DNA of 64,000 bases from positions 124,001 to 188,000 of the forward strand of contig NZ_JAFEUV020000004.1 in NCBI RefSeq assembly GCF_017355915.2, given 5' to 3'. This document shows positions 1 through 9,189 of the stretch, piece after piece. A model generated the notes under the pieces. It did no database searches. It was given only the letters and a program-made list of their open reading frames with translations, and was not told the DNA's origin. The DNA is from Telluribacter roseus (GTDB lineage: Bacteria > Bacteroidota > Bacteroidia > Cytophagales > Spirosomataceae). The position numbers and the translations under genes were made by a program. Each line of letters opens with the position of its first letter. Positions within the stretch are counted from its first letter, which is position 1.

Positions 1-1566
1 TTAGCATTCCTGTTCCGGGACAACATCCGTAAAGTAACTCCCGACGATGTATACCGCGTAGCCCAGCACTACCTGAAGCCTTCTAACCGTACCATGGGTA
101 CATTTGTACCTACCGCTGCTCCCGAGCGCGCCGAAATTCCCGCTGCTCCCAACGTAGCCGATCTGGTGAAGGACTACAAAGGAGAGGCCGTTATGGCGCA
201 GGGCGAAGCGTTTGATCCCTCACCGTCTAACATCGACAGCCGTACTACGCTGGTCGAGAAGCCTAACACCATTGAAGTGGCCCTGCTGCCCAAGCAGACC
301 CGCGGTAACGTCGTGGCGGCACGTATGACCCTTCGCTACGGCGACGAGAAGAGCCTGATGAATAAGGCCACCATTGCCAGCCTGACCGGAAGTATGCTGG
401 ACAAAGGTACCAGGACCAAATCGCGCCAGCAGATCAAAGACGAGTTTGACCGTCTGAAGGCTCGTGTGAGTTTCTTCGGGGGCGGTAACCAGGCCGGGGT
501 GAATATCGAAACGACCCGCGAAAACCTGCCTGCCGTGATGAAACTGGTGGCTGAGGTACTGAAGCAGCCTGCCTTCGATGCCAACGAATTTGATAAGCTC
601 AAGCAGGAGCAACTAGCCCAGATCGAGTCACAGCGCAGCGAGCCGCAGGCTATCGCCATTAATGAGTACCGCCGCATTACAAGCCCGTATCCCAAGGGTG
701 ATATCCGGTATGTGACTACGTTTGACGAAGATGTAGCCGATGTCAATGCCGCTACCCTGGATCAGGTAAAGGCCTTCTACAAGGACTTCTACGGAGCCAA
801 TAATGCCAGCATAGCCGTTGTAGGTGATTTTGACCAGGCTGAGATACAGAAAATCATTACGGATGAGTTTGGCAACTGGAAAAGTGCCAAGCCCTTCAAG
901 CGGGTAGCTTCACCGTATCAGGTCGTAAAATCGCAGAACAAGTCATTTGAAACTCCCGATAAAGCCAACGCCATGTTTGTAGCGGGTATGGCCATGCCGC
1001 TGCAGGATACCGATCCGGACTACCCGGCGCTGGTAATGGCCAACTACATGCTGGGCGGTGGGTTCCTCAACTCGCGACTGGCAACCCGTATCCGTCAGAA
1101 GGAAGGCCTTAGCTACGGTGTTGGTTCACAGTTCAGCGCCAGTTCGCTGGATAAGAACGGTACCTTCCTGGCTTACGCGATCTATGCGCCTCAGAACGTA
1201 GAAAAGCTGGAGCAGGCCTTTAAGGAGGAGCTTGACAAGGCACTGAAAGAAGGTTTTACGGCCGATGAGATCAAAGCAGCCAAGTCAGGGTACCTGCAGT
1301 CACGTCAGGTGAGCCGGGCGCAGGATGCTTCACTGGCCGGTGCATTGAACAACAACCTCTACCTCGACCGTACCATGAAGTGGGACGCGGAGTTTGAGAA
1401 GAAGGTGGAGGCTCTGACCCCCGAGCAAATTCGTGCTGCCATGAACAAGCACATCGACTACTCCAAGATTACAGTCATTAAGGCCGGTGACTTCGAGAAA
1501 GCCCGTAAAGGTGCACCTGTAACTGGTGGAGCACCCGCTACCATGGGTGGAAGTCCTAAAAACTAA
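1..1566 (+). CDS. M16 (insulinase-type) zinc peptidase, C-terminal part; 5' truncated
   Basis: The reading frame is open from base 1, so the gene begins upstream; 521 residues are visible. The ATG at 94 is internal. The fragment is the non-catalytic second half of a two-repeat M16 protein. Where an active half carries HxxEH, this one has LTGSMLDKGTRTKSRQQI, and it keeps the C-lobe signature RIRQKEGLSYGVGS at about residue 350. Family members are periplasmic or secreted and cleave small peptides; the catalytic half should lie upstream. The protein ends in a Gly/Pro-rich tail. A terminator hairpin follows 28 bases after the stop. Confidence 0.9.
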   Translation, partial: LAFLFRDNIRKVTPDDVYRVAQHYLKPSNRTMGTFVPTAAPERAEIPAAPNVADLVKDYKGEAVMAQGEAFDPSPSNIDSRTTLVEKPNTIEVALLPKQTRGNVVAARMTLRYGDEKSLMNKATIASLTGSMLDKGTRTKSRQQIKDEFDRLKARVSFFGGGNQAGVNIETTRENLPAVMKLVAEVLKQPAFDANEFDKLKQEQLAQIESQRSEPQAIAINEYRRITSPYPKGDIRYVTTFDEDVADVNAATLDQVKAFYKDFYGANNASIAVVGDFDQAEIQKIITDEFGNWKSAKPFKRVASPYQVVKSQNKSFETPDKANAMFVAGMAMPLQDTDPDYPALVMANYMLGGGFLNSRLATRIRQKEGLSYGVGSQFSASSLDKNGTFLAYAIYAPQNVEKLEQAFKEELDKALKEGFTADEIKAAKSGYLQSRQVSRAQDASLAGALNNNLYLDRTMKWDAEFEKKVEALTPEQIRAAMNKHIDYSKITVIKAGDFEKARKGAPVTGGAPATMGGSPKN

Positions 1567-1594
1567 CAGGCCTACATTTCGTTATGTATGAGAG

Positions 1595-1630
1595 GGCGCT
1601 GGGGGAACACCTCAGCGCCTTATTCTTTTT
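1595..1630 (+). terminator. Rho-independent terminator of the M16 peptidase gene
   Basis: A 10-bp stem (1595-1604 with 1610-1619, one G-T pair) closes a 5-base loop. It is followed by a T-rich run at 1620-1631. Confidence 0.8.
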
Positions 1631-1715
1631 TATTCCTTCTATAAATATTGTTACATGGAATAAAAATAAACCACTATGATATTAGTTATTTTCGTGTAGA
1701 CTAACGCTTGGTCCT

Positions 1716-3128
1716 ATGAAAACGCTACTAATAATCCTGCTGGCCCTGACCTTAGGATATAGTGCTTCGGTTGCCCAGACTCGTGTGGTATCAAGAGAAG
1801 AAGCAGGGCAGCTTAAGATAGATGAAAACGAACTAGGTCAGAAGTACCCTCCCTACTGGCTCAATGAGAGAGGTATGGGAGCCATCAATGGCTTTCAGAA
1901 CGAAATAGTAAAGCTTTTTAAAGGTACTCCTAATCCGGGCTTTTACCTGATGGGAGCCCTTTATGTCAGCGAAACCGGTAAGATCGATTACCTGATTTAC
2001 CAGATCATATCGGATCATCCCGCGCGGGATTCGCTGAGGAAAGCCGTAAAGATAAAACTAACCGGAGGGCTGGCAGACTGGGAGCTGGAAAACAGCAAAA
2101 AGCAACCGTACCGGCTGGGGTACAGCATTGCTATTGGTACGCTTCCCGACAAGCGACTCAACACAGTCCCCAACTGGAACGCCCGCCGGGTACGGAAGGG
2201 CGACAGTACCCTGACGACCTTACCCGAAGCCACAGCTATGGTGGATACTGCCCGGGTAAAGCGGTTGTTTCTGAACCAGCTTGATCTCAAGGAAGTACCT
2301 TCGGTCATTTATCGTTTTCCCAACCTGGAAGAGCTTGACCTGCATGGGAATAACCTGTCGGCTGCTCATATTGATGTAGCCCGGCTCCCCCGCCTCAAGA
2401 AACTGGACCTGCGGGAAAACCAACTTACTAACGAAAGCCTCACGATTACGCGCAATAAGACCATCCAGATCCTGAATATCCAATGGAATAAATTTATGGA
2501 TATTCCCGAGGCGGTACGTGCCTGCACCCGCTTGTCGAGCCTGTGGTTAGGCCGTAATCAGCTGACCGAGCTATCCGACCGGAGTTTCCGTAGGCTGCGC
2601 CATCTGCACGATTTGAATCTATACCAGAGCGGGCTGACCACCCTGCCCAGGGGGATCAGAAAGATGCGTCGGCTGGAAGTGATAGATCTTTACTACAACA
2701 AACTGACTGAGCTTCCGGCTTCAATCACCAGCTTACGTAAGCTCAACCACCTGGCGGTATCGCACAACCAGCTCACGGAGCTGCCCCGGCGCATGGACCG
2801 CCTGCGCGATCTGCAGGTGATGTACGCCCACCACAACCGGCTCAGTAGCCTTCCTGACCCGTTCGGCAGGTTGTCCCGTCTCCGGCTCGTGGACCTGGGG
2901 TATAACTGGTATACTACGTTTCCGCCGGAGATCCGGCAGCTCACGAAGCTAAAAGAACTGGACATCTCTGAAAATAATCTTGCTGAATTTCCGGAAGCAC
3001 TGCTGGAGATGAAGCAGCTGGAAAAACTCTACCTGCGGGGTAACCCGTTCCTGAAAAAGGGGCCCGACAAGAAGTACGGCCTGCTTCTGGACCAAATGAA
3101 AACCAATGCTACCGAGGTATATTATTAA
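1716..3128 (+). CDS. secreted leucine-rich repeat protein
   Basis: 470 residues. A signal peptide ends near residue 21 (SVAQ). Residues 40-150 form a non-repeat domain (GALYVSETGKIDYLIYQI) faintly like a TonB-C-type fold; this is only an impression. From about 200 to 455 there are roughly 11 leucine-rich repeats of 22-24 residues with the core LxxLxLxxNxLxxLP, for example LEVIDLYYNKLTELPASI. Repeats of this kind bind proteins; the partner is unknown. A -7-like TATTTTCG lies at 1687-1694, giving a short leader. Similar proteins are common and unstudied in Cytophagales. The gene stands alone, with no clear terminator. Confidence 0.8.
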   Translation: MKTLLIILLALTLGYSASVAQTRVVSREEAGQLKIDENELGQKYPPYWLNERGMGAINGFQNEIVKLFKGTPNPGFYLMGALYVSETGKIDYLIYQIISDHPARDSLRKAVKIKLTGGLADWELENSKKQPYRLGYSIAIGTLPDKRLNTVPNWNARRVRKGDSTLTTLPEATAMVDTARVKRLFLNQLDLKEVPSVIYRFPNLEELDLHGNNLSAAHIDVARLPRLKKLDLRENQLTNESLTITRNKTIQILNIQWNKFMDIPEAVRACTRLSSLWLGRNQLTELSDRSFRRLRHLHDLNLYQSGLTTLPRGIRKMRRLEVIDLYYNKLTELPASITSLRKLNHLAVSHNQLTELPRRMDRLRDLQVMYAHHNRLSSLPDPFGRLSRLRLVDLGYNWYTTFPPEIRQLTKLKELDISENNLAEFPEALLEMKQLEKLYLRGNPFLKKGPDKKYGLLLDQMKTNATEVYY

Positions 3129-3292
3129 TTGGAATAGTGATAGATAGGAGCTTTGTCAGGTAGAGATAATTATGAATTATATCGGCAGAATACTATAAAA
3201 ATTTTCTTTACCAAATATCATAGATTTTCAGGAACTTCGCCTGCCAGAGGGCTCGTTTATTGAGCCATTATAGTTGGCAAAGTACCTTAGTC

Positions 3293-4207
3293 ATGGCATT
3301 ATCTACATCTACAAATTTAAGCTCATCCCGCACCAAACTGGTGCTCAATCTCCTGTCGGTGTATACGCTGTGGGGATCTACCTATTTGTTTATTCACTTT
3401 ATGACGGAGCGGATGCCACCGCTCTATATGGCAGGTTGCCGTCTGCTGACGGCCGGTCTTATCCTGTACCTGTACGCCCGCCTGACCGGCAATGCCCGAC
3501 CAACCCGTAAGGAGTGGCTGTCGGCCGGTATGATCGGTGTCCTACTCCTTACCATTGCCAACGGGGGTATGACCGTAGCCATCCAATATATACCTACGGG
3601 CATTGCGGCACTCCTGGGTGGTATGCTCCCCCTCTTTATCATGGTATTAAACTGGCTGAGCTTTAGTAAGGTACGACCCACCAAACTGGCATCGCTGGGC
3701 CTGCTGGTAGGGCTGGCAGGTATCATTATGCTGGTACAGCCTGGAGGTTTCAAGGCTACTTCTTCCCAAAGCTGGATTGGTATCGCCATTATTATTCTTT
3801 CTAACCTTTCGTGGGCTACGGGTACCTTACTCTCTGGCCGCGTATCACTACCCACTCAAATCGTCTCCAGTGCCATCCAGATGCTGGTTGGTGGGGGAAT
3901 CCTGCTGCTGATCAGTCTGATGGTTGAGCCCGTCTCACTCATCAGCATCAGCTATGCGCCTACCAAGGCCATAGGAGCGTTGATCTATCTGGTGATCTTT
4001 GGCTCTATCATCGGATTTTCATCCTATGCCTGGCTGGCCCGCAACGCCCCTCCACAGTTGCTGTCGACCTACGCGTATGTCAATCCCGTGGTAGCCATGC
4101 TACTAGGGTGGGCATTTGCCGGTGAGTCACTGACGGGGCAGTCCATTGTAGCCGGTCTCATTATTCTCTCGGGGGTAGTACTGATTACAATGGGTAAGAA
4201 GAGGTAG
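3293..4207 (+). CDS. EamA/DMT-family permease, YedA-like
   Basis: 304 residues and about ten membrane helices, made of two EamA repeats. It closely follows the YedA pattern: LWGSTYLFIHF near residue 25, a TGIAAL segment, GLAGIIML, and SYAWLARNAPPQLLSTYAYV in the second repeat. Family members export amino acids or other metabolites across the inner membrane; the substrate here cannot be read. I prefer the ATG at 3293 over an upstream ATG at 3260 because the first 11 codons of the longer form look non-coding. The gene converges on the MFS gene with only 10 bases between stops and no hairpin. Confidence 0.85.
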   Translation: MALSTSTNLSSSRTKLVLNLLSVYTLWGSTYLFIHFMTERMPPLYMAGCRLLTAGLILYLYARLTGNARPTRKEWLSAGMIGVLLLTIANGGMTVAIQYIPTGIAALLGGMLPLFIMVLNWLSFSKVRPTKLASLGLLVGLAGIIMLVQPGGFKATSSQSWIGIAIIILSNLSWATGTLLSGRVSLPTQIVSSAIQMLVGGGILLLISLMVEPVSLISISYAPTKAIGALIYLVIFGSIIGFSSYAWLARNAPPQLLSTYAYVNPVVAMLLGWAFAGESLTGQSIVAGLIILSGVVLITMGKKR

Positions 4208-4217
4208 TCTATCTACC

Positions 4218-5354
4218 TTATACCCGGGCCCAGCGGCTCATAATAGCTCCCATCAGCAGCAACACCGCTACCAGCCCAAATCCGTACTGCAGGCCATAGG
4301 CTTCGGCTACAAAGCCAATCAGGGGAGGACCCGCCATGAAGCCTATAAAGCTGAATGTAGCAAACGTAGCCAGGCCGGCCGCAGGGGGAGTATTGGGCTG
4401 CCGCATGGATATGGCGTACAGCATGGGGGCTCCCAGCGAGCATCCCATTCCCAGGATCAGGAACCCTACCAGTGTGGTGAACGGGTAGGGGAATAGGATG
4501 GCTATCAGAATGCCCAGTGCTCCAACAATCCCTCCCAGAATAAGTAGTCTCTTCTCGCCGTAGCGTGGTATAATGGTATCACCCAGGAAGCGACCCAGCG
4601 TCATGGTAAGGGCAAAGCAGCCAAAGCCCAGCGCCGACACGGAGGGCGTAGCGTGAGCTATTTCGCGGAGGTATATGGCACTCCAGTCGAAAGATACCCC
4701 TTCGCCCATCGAAACGGTGAGGCCGATGAATATCAGGATAATAAGCGTAACCGTAGGGCGGGCAAATGAGGTCCCGCTTACATTTCTTTCTTCGGGGATC
4801 TGGCGTAGCAGGGGCTGGATCAGTACAGTAACCGTGCACAGAAACAAGGCAATAGCCAGCATATGTACTGGCATACTGACTTCGGCCCAGATAAAAAGCC
4901 CGGCCAATGTGCTTCCCAGCATACCCCCCAGGCTCCACATCCCGTGGCAGGCCGACATAATCCGTATACCTTCACTCTTTTCCAGGTTAGAAGCACAGGT
5001 ATTCATGGCTACATTCAGTACAGCGGCAAAGCCACCCATTAGAGCCATTCCAGCTCCCATCACATAAACATTGGGAGCATTGGCAGGAATAAGTACACTC
5101 AGAAAAAAGCCAAAAGCACACCACAAACATACCCGGGCCGAGCCAAAGCGGCGTATGAGTCGGCCGGAGAATGGATTGGTAAGGATAGAACCAATGGGTA
5201 ATAGAAATAAGGATAGGCCAAGTTGGGCATCATTAAGGCCAAGCTGGTACTTCAGGAAGGGAATGCGTGCTACCCAACTACCAAAGAGCAGACTATCAGT
5301 GGCAAATACTAATCCAACCGCCCGGGTGTAGGGGTTGGTAAAAAAAATCTGCAT
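4218..5354 (-). CDS. MFS transporter, YbjJ-like
   Basis: About 378 residues from the ATG at 5354; an in-frame ATG at 5405 would add 17. It has twelve predicted membrane helices in two six-helix halves. The loop after helix 2 reads FSGRLIRRFG, the usual MFS cytoplasmic motif A position. The opening FGSWVARIPFLKYQLGLND resembles E. coli YbjJ and related sugar or drug efflux proteins. It acts in the inner membrane; the substrate is unknown. A perfect -7 element TATTTTTG on the minus strand (5438-5431) lies just upstream. Confidence 0.8.
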   Translation of the reverse strand: MQIFFTNPYTRAVGLVFATDSLLFGSWVARIPFLKYQLGLNDAQLGLSLFLLPIGSILTNPFSGRLIRRFGSARVCLWCAFGFFLSVLIPANAPNVYVMGAGMALMGGFAAVLNVAMNTCASNLEKSEGIRIMSACHGMWSLGGMLGSTLAGLFIWAEVSMPVHMLAIALFLCTVTVLIQPLLRQIPEERNVSGTSFARPTVTLIILIFIGLTVSMGEGVSFDWSAIYLREIAHATPSVSALGFGCFALTMTLGRFLGDTIIPRYGEKRLLILGGIVGALGILIAILFPYPFTTLVGFLILGMGCSLGAPMLYAISMRQPNTPPAAGLATFATFSFIGFMAGPPLIGFVAEAYGLQYGFGLVAVLLLMGAIMSRWARV

Positions 5355-5405
5355 GGACCGTATCACAGTATAACGGTCCGGAGTGGTATACGAAATATTC
5401 GACAC

Positions 5406-5815
5406 AATAACCGGTTAATAGTTTAGATTACAAAAATACAATGTTGGCTGCTAAGGGTGTTTCTGATCCATTGAATTTTATATTTTTGTAACATCAGTAA
5501 GTAAAGCAGAGAAGTTGGTATACTACCAGGCTGGGGCATAAGCTCCCCATATTTTGGTATGTGTAATTGAAGTAGGTACGTAGGGGAACCATTCTTTTTA
5601 GTATACGTGTTGACTAGATGTATCTGCTTATTTACTGCTATTAATTTCCTTTATTTCAGTACATTAGACGTATTACTAATCATGTATAATGAGTAATAGC
5701 TGTTAAAATCAGCTAAAAGTTCAGGTGACTGGGCAAGCTCATGGGGAAAATTACGTTAAGGAAAAAAAGTAACAGGTATAATCAGTAATAACTAATCATC
5801 TTAAATCCTCTGTAA
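5406..5815. other. 410-bp AT-rich divergent intergenic region
   Basis: It separates the MFS gene (-) from an L,D-transpeptidase (+). A second TATTTTTG (5481-5488, +) and a TATTTTG (5550-5556) are present, but neither has a good -33 partner. No ORF, repeat or strong hairpin is visible. The long leader leaves room for regulation of the transpeptidase. Confidence 0.6.
5431..5438 (-). promoter_or_regulatory. -7 element upstream of the MFS transporter gene
   Basis: TATTTTTG on the minus strand matches the Bacteroidota TAnnTTTG element. No convincing -33 TTG is visible at the right distance, so this is a partial call. Confidence 0.35.
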
Positions 5816-6616
5816 ATGAAGAAGGCTTCGGTAGTGCTGGTGATGGCCGTAATAACTCTTGCTGTGTTGTTTGGCTTCAGAAACGTAAATTCAACTCCTC
5901 CCTCCCTTACAACGGATAGTATACCCTTCCCACAAGTAGATTCGATGGTCGTAGTACCAGAAGCTGAAGCCCGTCCTGAATGGAGTTTGCTTTATGAATC
6001 ACTTGAACTAGGCAAATTAGGTTTATCAAAAGAAACCTTTCATTATGCCTGGGTTGGATTCAAGAAAATGAATCTTCGCAAACCTATCATTGCTATTGCT
6101 GATTTCAGCCAGTCATCCCGCAATAAGCGTCTGTATATTATTGATATGGCTTCCGGCAAGCTTCTCTATAATACTCATGTAGCCCATGGACGTAATTCAG
6201 GTATTGAATACGCCAAGAGCTTCTCCAACGAAAACTCTTCCTATCAGTCCAGCCTGGGCTTCTACCGCACCTTAGGTACTTATCAGGGAAAGCACGGCCT
6301 TTCACTACGTCTTGAGGGGCTGGAAAAAGGCATCAATGATCGGGCTCTGGAGCGGGCTATCGTAATGCACGGTGCCGAGTACGTGAGCGAAGATATTATC
6401 CGCCGCACGGGTCGTTTGGGCCGTAGCCTGGGCTGCCCCGCCATCTCGATGGCCGATCATCAGAAAATAATCGGACTTCTGAACGGCGGAGCAGGGCTGT
6501 TTCTTTACTATCCTGATAATAAGTATCTGAGCTCTTCCAATCTGCTGGCTGGTATGGATCAGATCAGTGATCAGGTAGTGGGCCGTCTTTCCCAGCCGTA
6601 TACATCTTCAAAGTAA
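5816..6616 (+). CDS. murein L,D-transpeptidase catalytic domain family protein (YkuD_2 type)
   Basis: 266 residues with an N-terminal signal anchor (residues 4-22), so probably periplasmic. The catalytic stretch is IVMHGAEYVSEDIIRRTG followed by GRSLGCPAI, with histidine, glycine and cysteine placed as in the YkuD-like family that forms or modifies 3-3 peptidoglycan cross-links. This is the short YkuD_2 class and lacks a peptidoglycan-binding domain. It precedes two YcbB-type transpeptidases on the other strand. Its last 46 bases overlap the 3' end of the convergent neighbour, so the two mRNAs are complementary there. Confidence 0.85.
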   Translation: MKKASVVLVMAVITLAVLFGFRNVNSTPPSLTTDSIPFPQVDSMVVVPEAEARPEWSLLYESLELGKLGLSKETFHYAWVGFKKMNLRKPIIAIADFSQSSRNKRLYIIDMASGKLLYNTHVAHGRNSGIEYAKSFSNENSSYQSSLGFYRTLGTYQGKHGLSLRLEGLEKGINDRALERAIVMHGAEYVSEDIIRRTGRLGRSLGCPAISMADHQKIIGLLNGGAGLFLYYPDNKYLSSSNLLAGMDQISDQVVGRLSQPYTSSK

Positions 6617-7755
6617 ACCAGCTGACCGGCCTCATTTACGTCGGCTCCCAGATACAGCAGGAATACCGGTACCCTTTTGTTAAGCTTGTGGTGCTTAGGC
6701 GGATGGTTTTCTTTGGGATCTTCCAGGAACTCATTTTCCAGTAGTCGTTCGCCCGCCATAAAGTTGGCCAGCTCGGCCGGATGTTGTACCCTTACACATC
6801 CATGGCTTCTCCACCGTTGGTCCTTAGCAAAAAGGTACCGCGCATTTGTATCGTGCAGGTATATGGCAAGCGGATTCTCAATGTCTACTTTCAGAAGCCC
6901 GAGTGAGTTGTCTTCACCCGTATCCTGACGGAACCGGTAGGGGAAGTCAGATTCACTCATACCCGACCAATCTATCTCGTACGGATCTATCCGTTCTCCT
7001 TTGCTGTTGATTACCTCAAACTTATTTCTTTCCAGGAACGATACATCGCTTTGCACTTTGGGAAGTATCTCTTTGGTAGCTATACTTTGAGGTACATTCC
7101 AGTATGGGTACGTAATTACCTGCGTAGCGTAGGTATCTATGGATGGTGTAGGAGTATCTTTTTTACCGGCAATCACCCGCATATTCAGTACATCCTTACC
7201 CGTCGAATCCATACCTTTCAGATAAGCTCCCCGCGTATTCACCAGAACCAAACGCTCGGCTCCGTTGGCTTGGCGGTGCATCCAGCGATAGGCATTAAGT
7301 GATTCGGCTACAATGGCAGCACTATCCGTTTTATTCTCTTTTCTAAGTCGCTGGTAGTGCTCTTTTAGTCGCTGATACGATGTGAACTGAGGCTCCAGAG
7401 AAGCCATTACTTCTTCAACAGGATCACCATTAACCAGACTACGAAGTACATTACGGATACGAGCCGAGTCGGGCTCATTAGCTTTGACCATGTACTTGAT
7501 GTACGTAGGTTTATGACCAAATCCAATCTCTTCCAGCAAACCTAGCACAGGAGCGTTTGCTACTTTATAGCCATACTTGGTACTATCCAGTCCTACGCTC
7601 TTGGCGTAGTTAAGTATTTTTTCATATTGCTTCCGCTCACTGAGTTCCTGTACCAGCTCTTCGTCAGTCATATCATCCGGACTAGTGAACTTACAGGCAG
7701 CTACAGTAAGCAGCAATATGCTATACAGGCCTATGGCCTTTATGATCGGTTTCAT
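6571..7755 (-). CDS. L,D-transpeptidase, YcbB-like lipoprotein (paralogue 1)
   Basis: 394 residues. The lipobox TVAAC puts the lipidated cysteine at residue 21. A helical N-terminal scaffold (30-165) precedes the YkuD catalytic domain (about 165-385). The active site reads YLHDTNARYLF then RSHGCVRVQ, so the catalytic Cys is present. An inserted cap region follows YPYWNVPQSIATKEILPK, as in YcbB/LdtD. It is shorter than E. coli LdtD and shows no clear peptidoglycan-binding module. It is expected to make 3-3 cross-links or to attach proteins to peptidoglycan. A paralogue lies directly upstream on the same strand. Confidence 0.88.
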   Translation of the reverse strand: MKPIIKAIGLYSILLLTVAACKFTSPDDMTDEELVQELSERKQYEKILNYAKSVGLDSTKYGYKVANAPVLGLLEEIGFGHKPTYIKYMVKANEPDSARIRNVLRSLVNGDPVEEVMASLEPQFTSYQRLKEHYQRLRKENKTDSAAIVAESLNAYRWMHRQANGAERLVLVNTRGAYLKGMDSTGKDVLNMRVIAGKKDTPTPSIDTYATQVITYPYWNVPQSIATKEILPKVQSDVSFLERNKFEVINSKGERIDPYEIDWSGMSESDFPYRFRQDTGEDNSLGLLKVDIENPLAIYLHDTNARYLFAKDQRWRSHGCVRVQHPAELANFMAGERLLENEFLEDPKENHPPKHHKLNKRVPVFLLYLGADVNEAGQLVYFEDVYGWERRPTT

Positions 7756-7827
7756 AGTAGTAGAGTATATGTTTCTTACTACTACTATTTAAATTGTTAT
7801 GCTAATAGAAGCGTATATCCGCTGTAA

Positions 7828-7862
7828 TGCCGTAAATGCCCTCAAAAGAGCCATTTACGGCA
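7828..7862 (-). terminator. hairpin between the two YcbB-like genes
   Basis: An 11-bp perfect stem (7828-7838 with 7852-7862) has an inner CTC/GAG extension around an AAAA loop. There is no T-tract on the minus side. It lies 90 bases past the stop of the upstream paralogue, so it may terminate or attenuate read-through. Confidence 0.5.
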
Positions 7863-7950
7863 GTATTGGTAAAATTGCCTGAACATCATTAGGTATCTTG
7901 ATGCGGAAAATAGTATACAATATGCTACTGAAGACTGTGTATTTATGCTC

Positions 7951-9120
7951 CTACAGAATCCAGTCGTACACGTTGGGGTGCCACCTCAGGTTGCCCTGCT
8001 GATCCAGGTCTACCGTCTGATACAGGATAAACACCGGGAAAGGGCGGGGGAGCTTTAGGGTACCTGGCTTGGCATCAATCAGGCATTTGTTAAGGAAGTC
8101 ATTATCAATATAGGTTTTTTCAAGCATCAGGTTGGCCAGCTCGGCGGGCTTTTGTAACCTGATACACCCATGACTGAGCCACCTGTTCTTCTGGGCAAAG
8201 AGCCCTCGGGCGTTGGTGTCGTGCAGGTAGATCGAGAATGGGTTTTCAAGGTTAAACTTCACCACCCCCAGGGCGTTGTCACAACCCGTTGATTGCCGGA
8301 AGCGGTAGGTAAATGTCTTGGAATTCATAGCAGCCCAGTTGATCTTTGCCGGGGCCACCTCCCGTCCCTCCTGATCAATGACCTGTAGCTTATTTCGTTC
8401 CAGATAGCCCGGGTCCTTTTTGATCCTGGGGAGCATTTCGCCGAGGGCTATACTACGGGGTACATTCCAATAAGGATACAGCGTAATAGTAGAGCAGTAC
8501 GTAGCCATGAAAGGCGTCTGACTACCCTTCTTCCCTACGATAACCCGCATCCGGAGGAGCTCCTCTCCCTGCGGGTTCACTACAAACAGCTCCGCTGCCG
8601 GAACATTGACCAGCACAAAGGGAGCATCAGTAAACCGCTGGATCCAGCGGTAATGATTAAGTGTAGTCTGCAGGGCAGCCACACTATCGGCTTTGTCTTC
8701 CCGGCGCAGCCGCTGGTAGTGGCTCAGTAGTTGAAGGTACTTGTTAGGGATGGGGATGAACTCAGACAGGGCCTGCTGGATGGAGGCTGATCCGGGAACG
8801 AGCAGGAGATTCAACACCCGCTGGATACCTGCGGAGTCAATGCGCTCGGTGAGGGCCAGGTGCGAAAGATAGCGGGGACGCTGCCCGTACCGAAGCTGGT
8901 GTAGTAGGGAGTACAAGGTATCTGAGCCAACAGGTACCCGCAGGCTGGATACATCAACACCCATGGAATCGGCATAGGATAGCACCTGCCGGGTGATGTG
9001 TTGGCGATAGGTAGCCTGTGATGGGCCACCAATAGATGAAAAGCCAGTCCGGCTTTGAGCTAAAACCGGACTGACTATCAGAATGCTTATAAAGCTAAGT
9101 GTCAGGAGTGCTTTTGTCAT
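7951..9120 (-). CDS. L,D-transpeptidase, YcbB-like (paralogue 2)
   Basis: 389 residues from the ATG at 9120, which places a signal peptide at the start (ending PVLAQ, residue 22). An in-frame ATG at 9156 would add 12 residues in front of it. Domain order matches paralogue 1: helical scaffold, cap segment (YPYWNVPRSIALGEMLPR), and active site YLHDTNARGLF with LSHGCIRLQ. It lacks a lipobox, so it is probably soluble in the periplasm or exported, unlike its lipoprotein paralogue. The start codon lies inside a 15-bp perfect inverted repeat, which suggests control of translation. The DUF5916 gene ends 69 bases upstream on the same strand. Confidence 0.87.
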   Translation of the reverse strand: MTKALLTLSFISILIVSPVLAQSRTGFSSIGGPSQATYRQHITRQVLSYADSMGVDVSSLRVPVGSDTLYSLLHQLRYGQRPRYLSHLALTERIDSAGIQRVLNLLLVPGSASIQQALSEFIPIPNKYLQLLSHYQRLRREDKADSVAALQTTLNHYRWIQRFTDAPFVLVNVPAAELFVVNPQGEELLRMRVIVGKKGSQTPFMATYCSTITLYPYWNVPRSIALGEMLPRIKKDPGYLERNKLQVIDQEGREVAPAKINWAAMNSKTFTYRFRQSTGCDNALGVVKFNLENPFSIYLHDTNARGLFAQKNRWLSHGCIRLQKPAELANLMLEKTYIDNDFLNKCLIDAKPGTLKLPRPFPVFILYQTVDLDQQGNLRWHPNVYDWIL

Positions 9121-9165
9121 AGTGCACGCAAGGTACCTATGAACAGGTAGGTGCACTATGACAAA
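9113..9165 (-). promoter_or_regulatory. 15-bp perfect inverted repeat covering the start codon
   Basis: Arms 9113-9127 (TTTGTCATAGTGCAC) and 9151-9165 (GTGCACTATGACAAA) are exactly complementary, with a 23-base spacer that contains an AGGTACCT palindrome. In the minus-strand mRNA the ATG at 9120-9118 sits in the downstream arm, so folding would bury the initiation region. The alternative ATG at 9156 is in the upstream arm. No U-run follows, which argues against a simple terminator. Confidence 0.75.
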
Positions 9166-9189
9166 CCTACGTGTGAAGTATGACGGATG

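Noticed and set aside
94-96. ATG at 94 as the start of the M16 peptidase
   Set aside because: The frame is open through base 1 and the encoded residues continue the same domain, so the ATG is internal.
5816-6616. Sortase instead of L,D-transpeptidase
   Set aside because: The HG...SLGCPAI pattern is YkuD-like; the sortase TLxTC motif and downstream Arg are absent.
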